Of a stretch of DNA of 64,000 nucleotides, positions 38,959-46,947 are shown one piece after another; the first letter of the stretch is position 1; each line of letters starts with the position of its first letter. Location: positions 1 through 64,000 of the forward strand of contig CANRTU010000012.1 of the NCBI GenBank assembly GCA_947642745.1, given 5' to 3'. The translations under genes and the position numbers were made by a program. Source of the DNA: an uncultured Eubacterium sp. GTDB lineage: Bacteria > Bacillota > Clostridia > Lachnospirales > Lachnospiraceae. The notes beneath the pieces are model-generated. The model saw only the letters and a list, made by a program, of their open reading frames with translations, was not told where the DNA came from and made no database searches.

Positions 38959-40806
38959 ATGGAAGGAATATCACTCATTTTATCATTATTAAGCGGTGTT
39001 GCCTTGTTTTTATTCGGAATGACCCTGATGGGAGACGGATTGAAGAAGGCGGCCGGGGAGAAGCTGGAGCTGATTCTGTACAGACTGACGAATACGCCTC
39101 TCAAAGGAATACTGCTTGGTACGGTCGTAACCGCCATTATACAGTCCTCTTCCGCAACCACAGTGATGGTGGTAGGGTTTGTAAATGCAGGAATGATGAA
39201 AGTAGCCCAGGCCATCGGGATTATCATGGGAGCTAATATCGGGACGAGTATTACAGGCTGGATTCTGTGTCTTTCATACATAGAGGGAACCGGCGGGATT
39301 GCGCAGCTGTTGTCCACAGCCACCATATCCGCCGTTGTGGCCATTATTGGTATTATATTCAAAATGTTTCTCAAGAGAGTGTCTTATCACAATGTGGGAG
39401 ACATTATGCTGGGATTTTCAATCCTGATGGTGGGGATGCAGTCCATGAGCAACGCCGTGTCCCCGTTAAAGAGCAATGAACATTTCGTCAATGCGCTGAC
39501 CATGTTTTCCAATCCATTTCTGGGAATACTGGTGGGCATTCTTTTTACCGCAGTACTGCAAAGCGCTTCCGCATCGGTAGGTATCCTGCAGGCACTGTCT
39601 GCCACAGGCGGTATTACTTTTGCCGCCGCACTGCCGATTATTATGGGTATTGGCGTGGGCGCTGCCTGTCCGGTACTGTTATCCTCTATTGGGACCAACA
39701 AAAATGGAAAGCGGACTGCGCTGATTTATTTATTAAACGACCTGTTTGGCATGCTGGTCTGGTCGGTTGTATTTTATACCGTTCATGCGTTCATACAGTT
39801 TCCGTTTATGAACCTGGTGATGAATCCAGTGCGGATTGCGCTGATGAATACGGTGTTCCGTATGGCTACGATCCTGGTGCTCAGTCCGTTTATCCGGGGA
39901 ATTGAAAAGCTGGTATTTGTATTGATTAAAGATACACAGGAAGATAAAGAAGACCAGGCGGATTTTGACCTGCTGGAAGAGCGTTTCCTGGCGTATCCGC
40001 CGTTAGCCATTACCCAGAGCCATCTGGCGATGAACGGTATGGCCAGTAAAGTGAAGAAAAATCTGGCACGTTCGCTGGAGCTGCTGAACTGTTATTCGGA
40101 AGAACTGTATGAGCAGATACAGGAAAAGGAAAATATTATTGATAAATATGAGGATAAACTGGGCAGTTATCTGATGCAGCTGACAGGCCGGGAAATGACG
40201 GTGGCCCAGAGCAGCGAGGTATCCAAATTTCTGCATACATTAAGCGATTTTGAACGTCTGGGAGACCACGCCAGCAATATTTCAAAAGTGGCCAATGAGC
40301 TGTATGAAAAAAAATTTGCTTTTACAAAAGAAGGGGCCTATGAGCTGGGCGTGCTGGAAGCGGCGGTTTCAGAAATTGTAGATCTGACAGTCAGTGCGTT
40401 TATAGAGGATGATCTGGATTCGGTATCCAGGGTAGAGCCGCTGCGTGAGCTGACCGGCATATTGTGTGACGAGCTGAAAATGCGGCATATCAAGCGTCTG
40501 CAGCATGGAAAGTGCGAGCTGAAACAGGGATTTGCCTTTAATGACCTGCTGGCAAATCTGGAACGTATCAGCGCCCACTGTTCCAATGTGGCGGTGGCCA
40601 TGATCGAGCTGGACGCATCGGATTTTGATACCCACGGTTATGTGCGGCGGATCAGGGAACGGAAAAACTCAGATTATGTGGCATATTTTGAAGAATATGA
40701 AGAAAAGTATGATATAAATGGATATAAGAAATTAAAGAAAGCGAAGAAAGAAGAAGAAACTCCTAAAAATAAAAAGAACAAAAGTTATTCCAAAAAGAAG
40801 AAATAG
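38959..40806 (+). CDS. Na+/phosphate cotransporter family protein with PhoU-like domain
   Basis: A 615-residue protein. The N-terminal half has two inverted Na/Pi cotransporter repeats with LFLFGMTLMGDGLKKAAGEK, the signature QSSSATTVMVVGFVNAG and the second-repeat QSASASVGILQAL. The C-terminal half (about 340-560) is a helical PhoU-like domain (LHTLSDFERLGDHASNISK and ANLERISAHCSNVAVAM), followed by a lysine-rich tail. This is the NptA/YjbB-type layout for phosphate transport. Start at 38959 with AAAGGA upstream; a possible 8-codon leader frame lies at 38915. It sits between infA and rpmJ, which are normally adjacent, with no terminator visible after it. Confidence 0.9.
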   Translation: MEGISLILSLLSGVALFLFGMTLMGDGLKKAAGEKLELILYRLTNTPLKGILLGTVVTAIIQSSSATTVMVVGFVNAGMMKVAQAIGIIMGANIGTSITGWILCLSYIEGTGGIAQLLSTATISAVVAIIGIIFKMFLKRVSYHNVGDIMLGFSILMVGMQSMSNAVSPLKSNEHFVNALTMFSNPFLGILVGILFTAVLQSASASVGILQALSATGGITFAAALPIIMGIGVGAACPVLLSSIGTNKNGKRTALIYLLNDLFGMLVWSVVFYTVHAFIQFPFMNLVMNPVRIALMNTVFRMATILVLSPFIRGIEKLVFVLIKDTQEDKEDQADFDLLEERFLAYPPLAITQSHLAMNGMASKVKKNLARSLELLNCYSEELYEQIQEKENIIDKYEDKLGSYLMQLTGREMTVAQSSEVSKFLHTLSDFERLGDHASNISKVANELYEKKFAFTKEGAYELGVLEAAVSEIVDLTVSAFIEDDLDSVSRVEPLRELTGILCDELKMRHIKRLQHGKCELKQGFAFNDLLANLERISAHCSNVAVAMIELDASDFDTHGYVRRIRERKNSDYVAYFEEYEEKYDINGYKKLKKAKKEEETPKNKKNKSYSKKKK

Positions 40807-40809
40807 AGG

Positions 40810-40838
40810 TTGCAAATTGCGGGAAACCGTGCTATAAT
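40810..40838 (+). promoter_or_regulatory. Strong sigma-A promoter of the rpmJ-rplQ unit
   Basis: TTGCAA (40810-40815) and TATAAT (40833-40838) with a 17-bp spacer and a TGC extended -10. It starts four bases after the symporter stop codon and is nearly the same in form as the rpsJ promoter. Confidence 0.85.
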
Positions 40839-40948
40839 GCTAGCTGGACGCTTTTGGAATCAGCCTGAAAACGTTAAATACAGAATGAATCTGAAATGTA
40901 TGGATTGATCGTTTGACGTCTGCAGGTGTAAGGAAAGGAGGATGTGCT

Positions 40949-41062
40949 GTGAAGGTAAGATCATCAGTAAAACCAATTTGCGATAAATGCAAAGTTATTA
41001 AAAGAAAAGGCAGCATCAGAATTATCTGTGAAAATCCAAAACACAAACAGCGCCAGGGTTAA
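40949..41062 (+). CDS. rpmJ: 50S ribosomal protein L36
   Basis: A 37-residue protein from GTG 40949, preceded by AAAGGAGG. It reads [20 protein letters not shown] and so on, with zinc ligands CxxC, a later Cys and the final His (CENPKH). The gene is short but unmistakable. Confidence 0.96.
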   Translation: MKVRSSVKPICDKCKVIKRKGSIRIICENPKHKQRQG

Positions 41063-41492
41063 TCCGTGCTGTCTGCCGGTTTTAAAAGAGTTAATCTGAT
41101 CATTATGTGCGGCTGTCAGCAGGAATGATACTCCTGCTGATTCATAATAAACAGTGGATACTGCTGTAGCCGGCATCTTTCATACCGAGGGGGTGCTGGT
41201 AAAAAGTGTCAGGTGTCCTGCGCATACTGTCTTTTGGACAAAGTATGGAATGATGATGAAAAGGTGAAACGATGAAAAATTAGAAATATGACAGAATCGC
41301 TGTAATGGCAGGAATGCTGTAATAAGGTAACTGTTACGGTGTTGCTGTTATCATCATGCATGGCACAATACAGGAAGAAGCGGATGTATGCACACATTTC
41401 AGGCCGGGCAGCCGGAGCTGCATAGGTTTGCTTTGGAATGGAAAATTATCACAAATTATACGAATTTAAGAAATTATGGAGGTGTAATACAC
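41063..41492 (+). other. 430-bp gap between rpmJ and rpsM
   Basis: Normally these genes are nearly adjacent. It contains a perfect 8-bp hairpin (41117-41124 with 41132-41139). No convincing gene; an open frame from 41388 runs in frame into rpsM but lacks an RBS. A leader controlling the S13-S11-S4-alpha genes (S4 autoregulation is known in other bacteria) is a plausible reading. Confidence 0.5.
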
Positions 41493-41861
41493 ATGGCACG
41501 TATCGCAGGTGTAGATTTACCAAGAGAGAAACGTGTGGAGATTGGTCTGACTTATATCTTTGGTATTGGAAGATCCAGTTCGAACCGCATTCTGGCGGAA
41601 GCAAAAGTAAATCCGGATACCCGCTGCAGGGATCTGACAGATGATGAAGTCCGCAGAATCAGTGCGGTCATTGACGCATCACAGACAGTGGAAGGTGATT
41701 TACGCAGGGAGATTGCCCTGAATATTAAGAGGTTACAGGAAATCGGCTGTTACCGTGGCATCCGTCACAGGAAAGGACTTCCGGTCCGTGGACAGAAAAC
41801 CAAGACGAATGCGAGAACAAGAAAAGGTCCGAAGCGGACAGTGGCAAATAAGAAGAAATAA
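41493..41861 (+). CDS. rpsM: 30S ribosomal protein S13
   Basis: 122 residues. It begins [20 protein letters not shown] and ends with the basic [25 protein letters not shown] precedes ATG 41493. Confidence 0.97.
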   Translation: MARIAGVDLPREKRVEIGLTYIFGIGRSSSNRILAEAKVNPDTRCRDLTDDEVRRISAVIDASQTVEGDLRREIALNIKRLQEIGCYRGIRHRKGLPVRGQKTKTNARTRKGPKRTVANKKK

Positions 41862-41948
41862 GCTGTTTGAAAACGCAGGCTGAAGGACACAGTCCGCATA
41901 AGTAAAACGGATTACCTGGAAAAACAGAGAAAGTAGGTTAGTTTAAAA

Positions 41949-42344
41949 ATGGCTAAAAAAGTTGCAAAAAAAGTAACAAAAAAGCGTGTAAAGAAAAACG
42001 TTGAACGTGGTCAGGCACATATTCAGTCATCTTTTAATAATACAATCGTAACGATTACGGATACTGAAGGAAATGCCTTATCCTGGGCAAGCGCTGGCGG
42101 TCTGGGATTTAGAGGTTCAAAGAAATCTACTCCGTATGCTGCCCAGATGGCGGCAGAGACAGCTACAAAGGCAGCTCTGATACACGGTTTGAAAACAGTT
42201 GATGTAATGGTAAAGGGACCTGGTTCAGGCAGAGAAGCGGCAATCCGTGCACTTTCTGCATGTGGTCTTGAAGTAACTTCTATCAGGGATGTGACTCCGG
42301 TGCCTCACAATGGATGTCGTCCGCCAAAACGTAGAAGAGTTTAA
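41949..42344 (+). CDS. rpsK: 30S ribosomal protein S11
   Basis: 131 residues. It has a lysine-rich N-terminus, then [40 protein letters not shown] and the end [13 protein letters not shown], all standard. Confidence 0.97.
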   Translation: MAKKVAKKVTKKRVKKNVERGQAHIQSSFNNTIVTITDTEGNALSWASAGGLGFRGSKKSTPYAAQMAAETATKAALIHGLKTVDVMVKGPGSGREAAIRALSACGLEVTSIRDVTPVPHNGCRPPKRRRV

Positions 42345-42364
42345 TTTAGGAGGGATAATCTGAG

Positions 42365-42958
42365 ATGGCAGTTAATAGAGTACCTGTACTGAAAAGATGC
42401 AGAGCGCTTGGTCTGGAACCAAGCTATTTAGGATACGATAAAAAATCAAAGAGAAAATTACAAAGATCAAATAGAAAAATGTCTGAGTACGCGCTTCAGC
42501 TTAGGGAAAAGCAGAAAGCAAAATTTATTTATGGCGTACTGGAAAAACCGTTCCACAATTATTATGTAAAAGCTGACCGGATGAAGGGAATGACTGGTAC
42601 CAACCTGATGACCATGCTGGAATCCAGACTGGATAACGTGGTATTCCGTATGGGATTCGCAAGAACCCGCAGGGAAGCAAGACAGGTTGTAGGTCACAAA
42701 TATGTATTGGTCAATGGCAGACAGGTTCAGATTCCATCCTACCGGGTAAAAGCCGGCGATGTAGTGGAAATCAAAGAAAGCAGAAAAGGTTTCCAGAGGA
42801 TGAAAGATATTGCGGAGGTAACAGCCGGCAGACCTGTTCCGGAATGGCTGGATGTTAATCTGGAAGGTTTACAGGGCACTGTGAAAGAACTTCCTACCCG
42901 TGAGATGATTGATGTGCCGGTACAGGAAATGCTTATCGTCGAGTTATATTCTAAATAA
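42365..42958 (+). CDS. rpsD: 30S ribosomal protein S4
   Basis: 197 residues. It is the form without the N-terminal zinc knuckle. It has QLREKQKAKFIYGVLEK and the S4 RNA-binding domain (RLDNVVFRMGFARTRREARQ, then VGHKYVLVNGRQV). S4 is a primary 16S binder. Confidence 0.97.
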   Translation: MAVNRVPVLKRCRALGLEPSYLGYDKKSKRKLQRSNRKMSEYALQLREKQKAKFIYGVLEKPFHNYYVKADRMKGMTGTNLMTMLESRLDNVVFRMGFARTRREARQVVGHKYVLVNGRQVQIPSYRVKAGDVVEIKESRKGFQRMKDIAEVTAGRPVPEWLDVNLEGLQGTVKELPTREMIDVPVQEMLIVELYSK

Positions 42959-43000
42959 TTAATGTAACGCACACGCAATCCGAAAAGGAGGGACTTGGTA

Positions 43001-43960
43001 GTGTTCGATTTTGAAAGACCAAATATTGAAATTGCAGAAATTTCCGAAGACAAAAAATACGGCCGGTTTGTAGTGGAACCTTTGGAAAGAGGGTATGGTA
43101 CGACACTTGGCAATTCTCTTAGACGGATTATGCTCTCTTCTTTGCCCGGAGTGGCTGTAAGCCGGGTAAAAATTGACGGTGTCCTGCATGAATTCAGTTC
43201 TATTCCGGGTGTCAAGGAAGATGTTTCTGAAATTATTATGAACATTAAGAATCTGGCATTGAAAAATACCAGTAGTACAAACGAGTCTAAAGTTGCTTAC
43301 ATTGAATTTGAAGGCGAAGGCATAGTCACTGCGGCAGACATTCAGGTAGATTCAGATATTTCGATTCTGAATCCCGAGATGGAGATTGCCCATCTGAATG
43401 GAGGTACAGATTCCAGACTGTATATGGAACTGACCATTACAAAAGGCCGTGGTTATGTCAGTGCGGAAAAAAATAAAAATCCGGAGTTACCTATCGGAGT
43501 GATAGCGGTGGATTCTATTTTTACACCGGTAGAGCGGGTAAATCTGACTGTAGAAAACACCAGGGTAGGCCAGATTACCGATTATGATAAACTGACGCTG
43601 GAAGTATTTACAGACGGAACACTGGAGCCGGATGAGGCGGTCAGCCTGGCGGCGAAAGTATTAAGCGAACATCTGAATCTCTTTATCGACCTGTCCGAGA
43701 ATGCCAAGACAGCGGAAGTCATGGTCGAGAAGGAAGACAATGCGAAGGAAAAAGTTCTGGAAATGAACATTGACGAACTGGAATTATCCGTGCGTTCCTA
43801 CAACTGTCTGAAACGGGCAGGCATCAATACTGTGGAAGAACTGACCAACAGGACGCCGGACGATATGATGAAGGTTCGTAACCTTGGACGCAAGTCTCTG
43901 GAAGAGGTTCTGGCAAAATTAAAAGAATTAGGACTTCAGTTAAATCCGGGTGACGACTGA
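43001..43960 (+). CDS. rpoA: DNA-directed RNA polymerase alpha subunit
   Basis: 319 residues from GTG 43001 (AAAGGAGG eight bases upstream); a TTG at 42995 is less likely. The N-terminal dimerisation domain has [20 protein letters not shown]. The C-terminal domain begins near 250 and has [20 protein letters not shown] and [18 protein letters not shown], which bind UP elements and activators. Confidence 0.97.
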   Translation: MFDFERPNIEIAEISEDKKYGRFVVEPLERGYGTTLGNSLRRIMLSSLPGVAVSRVKIDGVLHEFSSIPGVKEDVSEIIMNIKNLALKNTSSTNESKVAYIEFEGEGIVTAADIQVDSDISILNPEMEIAHLNGGTDSRLYMELTITKGRGYVSAEKNKNPELPIGVIAVDSIFTPVERVNLTVENTRVGQITDYDKLTLEVFTDGTLEPDEAVSLAAKVLSEHLNLFIDLSENAKTAEVMVEKEDNAKEKVLEMNIDELELSVRSYNCLKRAGINTVEELTNRTPDDMMKVRNLGRKSLEEVLAKLKELGLQLNPGDD

Positions 43961-44133
43961 TTTCTGAAAGCATGACAATAGATATAGAAGAAGAGGCTGG
44001 GCTGATAAGCCCGCAAGTGTGCAGCCTGGCCGCTACCACACGCAGGTGGCGAATTGACATGAAAATATCAGCATCCGGCAGATAAAACCAATGTGTGCTG
44101 CCGAATGTACCACAAGTATGGAGGAAACAAATA

Positions 44134-44688
44134 ATGGGTTATAGAAAATTGGGCAGAACTTCTGACCAGAGAAAAGCAATGCTGAGAGGGCTGGCCACCC
44201 AGCTGTTATATCACGGCAAAATTGTAACTACGGAAACAAGAGCAAAAGAAGTCCGTAAGATCGCTGAAAAATTAATTGCCATGGCAATTCGTGAAAAAGA
44301 CAATTTTGATGAAGTGGTAGTAAAAGCAAAAGTGCCACGCAAAGATGAAAATGGCAAAAGAGTGAAAGAAGTCGTGGACGGCAAACGGAAAACCGTATAC
44401 GATGAAGTTGACAAAACAATTAAAAAAGACAGACCTTCACGTCTTCATGCCAGAAGGCAGATGCTGAAAGTACTTTATCCGGTTACAAGTTCCATGACTA
44501 AGAGACAGGATGATGTAATGGTTACTTCCAATAAGCGGAAGGACAAGAAAAAAATAGATATGGCTGCGAAGATGTTTGACGAAATCGCTCCAAAATACGT
44601 GGGTCGTAACGGAGGTTATACGAGAATCGTAAAAATTGGCCCACGCAGAGGCGATGGCGCAATGCAGGTAATTATTGAATTGGTATAA
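44134..44688 (+). CDS. rplQ: 50S ribosomal protein L17 with lineage-specific insertion
   Basis: 184 residues against about 120 in Bacillus. The ends are canonical ([20 protein letters not shown] and [17 protein letters not shown]). The extra length is a Lys/Glu-rich segment at about residues 52-104, between [10 protein letters not shown] and LHARRQMLK, plus a shorter basic stretch near 120-140. ATG 44134 has GGAGG upstream; the longer open frame has no RBS. Confidence 0.95.
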   Translation: MGYRKLGRTSDQRKAMLRGLATQLLYHGKIVTTETRAKEVRKIAEKLIAMAIREKDNFDEVVVKAKVPRKDENGKRVKEVVDGKRKTVYDEVDKTIKKDRPSRLHARRQMLKVLYPVTSSMTKRQDDVMVTSNKRKDKKKIDMAAKMFDEIAPKYVGRNGGYTRIVKIGPRRGDGAMQVIIELV

Positions 44689-44715
44689 TTTTGTGATAAG
44701 CAGGTAAATCGGTAA

Positions 44716-44764
44716 AAAGAACTGTTGGAAAAGCATACAGAGTGCTGTTCCAACGGTTTTTTTA
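44716..44764 (+). terminator. Terminator of the rpmJ-rplQ unit
   Basis: A stem of AACTGTTGGAA with TTCCAACGGTT plus an AGCA/TGCT inner stem, followed by eight or more T residues. The last bases overlap the end of the convergent histidine kinase gene. Confidence 0.85.
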
Positions 44765-46186
44765 TTCCTGCCGGTCTTTTGCCAGTGAGAGTGTGAAAAT
44801 AAATTCAGTGCCCACGCCTTCTGTACTGATCACATTAATGTTTTCATTATGGGCCTGTATAATTTCCCGGACAATGGACAGGCCAAGTCCTGTACCCCGT
44901 TTGTCCTTTCCTCTGGAGACGTCGGTTTTGTAGAATCGTTCCCAGATTTTCTTTAGATTTTCTTTCTGGATGCCGCTGCCGGAATCTTTGACGGATACAA
45001 ATACTTTTTCATTTTTTTCCGTTGTTTCTATTGTGATAGAAGAGTCCGGGTAGCTGAATTTAATGGCATTATCCGTCAGGTTGTAAATGACCTGCTGTAT
45101 TTTAGCCAGGTCAGCGGTTACATACAGTTTCTGTCCGGAGAGAATCAGTTCAATGGAAATATGTTTTTCTTTACAGAGTCCCTCGAAGGTCAGGGCGGTC
45201 ATCCGTATAATGTAATTAATGTCAAAATTGCTGATGTAGAGAATTGTCTTCCCATGGGAGCCATATTTGTTTAGTTCCAGAAGGCTGCTGGTAAGCTTGT
45301 TAAGGCGTTCTGTCTCAAACAGGATAATATTCAGGTATTTATCCTGCATTTCATGGGGAATGGTGCCGTCCAGGATTGCTTCTACATAGCCTTTGATTGA
45401 GGTCAGCGGCGACCGGAAATCATGGGATACATTGGAAACAAATTTTCTCTGGTCATCTTCCAGCGTATTGAGTTCGTTGGCCATATAGTCAAAAGCTTCC
45501 GCCAGATAGCCCAGCTCATCCTGGGAATGGATGTCTATTTTTCTGGAAAAGTCCCCGTTCAGGTAGGCGGCTGCCACGGAAGTGATCTTTCGCAGCGGAC
45601 GGTAAACCAGCAGGGTAAACATGAGTAAAATAATAAAGGCCAGTAAAAAAATCAGCAGGGAAGTCAGATATACCACATTCAGCAGCTGGGTGCTGCTGGC
45701 GGATATATCTGAAACTGGCTTATGGATCAGCACATATCCCCGTACTTTGTAACTGGAAGTAACAGTGGCAAAGACGGTAAGATAATCTCCCTGGAAATTG
45801 TTATAAAAGTTATTAACCATGTAATACCGGTTGCCAAAATCACTGATGTCAAAGCCTTCGATTTCCATTTCTCTGGCAAGCGCCTGGGAATCCTGCGAAT
45901 CAATGATGATCCTGCCGGTAGTGCCAACTACCCGGATACGGGTATTCATGTAATTGCTCAGTGTTTCAATATGATTATGAAGTTCCGGAAGCTTCATGTA
46001 TCCATTATAGTAGTTGGACGCATAATTAGATGCGATTTCCGTACTTTCGGTGTACAGGTCGTGGGCTTCTTTGCGTTGTACCTGATCTTTCAGTCCCCGG
46101 TAAGTCAGGGTGGATACCAGTATAAACCCCAGAATTCCGAATATAAGGTAGCCTGTCAGAAACTTCAGGTATAGAGTTTTTTTCAT
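44762..46186 (-). CDS. Sensor histidine kinase
   Basis: 474 residues. TM1 is at about 9-30 and TM2 at about 167-192, enclosing an extracellular sensor of about 135 residues. A HAMP domain follows (about 190-243), then the dimerisation domain with phospho-acceptor H255 in NVSHDFRSPLTSIKGY, and an HATPase domain with the N box DNAIKFSYPD, DSGSGI and GTGLGLSI. It is the third gene of the mutS2-regulator-kinase unit, 38 bp after the regulator. The signal sensed is unknown; the outer domain resembles the cache-like sensors common in such kinases. Confidence 0.93.
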   Translation of the reverse strand: MKKTLYLKFLTGYLIFGILGFILVSTLTYRGLKDQVQRKEAHDLYTESTEIASNYASNYYNGYMKLPELHNHIETLSNYMNTRIRVVGTTGRIIIDSQDSQALAREMEIEGFDISDFGNRYYMVNNFYNNFQGDYLTVFATVTSSYKVRGYVLIHKPVSDISASSTQLLNVVYLTSLLIFLLAFIILLMFTLLVYRPLRKITSVAAAYLNGDFSRKIDIHSQDELGYLAEAFDYMANELNTLEDDQRKFVSNVSHDFRSPLTSIKGYVEAILDGTIPHEMQDKYLNIILFETERLNKLTSSLLELNKYGSHGKTILYISNFDINYIIRMTALTFEGLCKEKHISIELILSGQKLYVTADLAKIQQVIYNLTDNAIKFSYPDSSITIETTEKNEKVFVSVKDSGSGIQKENLKKIWERFYKTDVSRGKDKRGTGLGLSIVREIIQAHNENINVISTEGVGTEFIFTLSLAKDRQE

Positions 46187-46224
46187 AAAGTTCCTTTCTG
46201 TGAGCTGGGCGTGGGATATTCATA

Positions 46225-46923
46225 CTATTTTACTTCAAATTTGTATCCGATCCTCCAGACTGTGGAAATTCCCCACTGACCGGTATCCTTGATTTTTTCC
46301 CGCAGCCGTTTGACATGTACATCCACGGTCCGGGTATCACCGATATATTCATAGCCCCAGATATTGTCCAGCAGCTGTTCCCTTGTAAATACCTGGTTTG
46401 GTGAAGACGCCAGAAAATAAAGTAACTCCAGTTCTTTTGGAGGCATGTCCAGAAGATGGCCATGGTATTCCACGCTGTAATTGGACAGATTGACAACCAG
46501 GCCCGGATATTCCACCATTTTTAGTCCGGCAGGTACCGCAGCCGGTTTTACCGGCTGGTACCGGCGCAGGACAGCCTTAACCCTTGCCACCATTTCCTTT
46601 GAGTCAAATGGTTTCATGATATAGTCGTCGGCGCCCAGTTCCAGTCCTAATACTTTGTCAAATATTTCTCCTTTGGCTGAAAGCATAATAATCGGCACAT
46701 TGCTTTTCGTACGGATTTCCCGGCAGACCTGATAGCCGTCCATGCCGGGCAGCATCAGATCCAGAAGAATCAGGTTCGGGGCAAACTGCTGGTTGGCTGT
46801 AAGCGCCTCTTCTCCGTCATTGACGATTCTGGTTTCAAAGCATTCTTTGGTCAGATACAGAGAAATCAGTTCTGCGATATTGGTATCATCGTCTACAATG
46901 AGTATTTTCTGTTTATTTGCCAT
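46225..46923 (-). CDS. OmpR-family response regulator
   Basis: 232 residues. The receiver domain has acidic D11-D13, phospho-acceptor D55 in LILLDLMLPGMDG and the conserved Lys in DDYIMKPFD. The C-terminal winged helix has PKELELLYFLASSPNQVFTR and GDTRTVDVHVKRLREKI. Partner of the downstream kinase. It starts 24 bp after mutS2. Confidence 0.94.
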   Translation of the reverse strand: MANKQKILIVDDDTNIAELISLYLTKECFETRIVNDGEEALTANQQFAPNLILLDLMLPGMDGYQVCREIRTKSNVPIIMLSAKGEIFDKVLGLELGADDYIMKPFDSKEMVARVKAVLRRYQPVKPAAVPAGLKMVEYPGLVVNLSNYSVEYHGHLLDMPPKELELLYFLASSPNQVFTREQLLDNIWGYEYIGDTRTVDVHVKRLREKIKDTGQWGISTVWRIGYKFEVK

Positions 46924-46947
46924 AGTATCTCCTTTCCTGCCGGAAAC

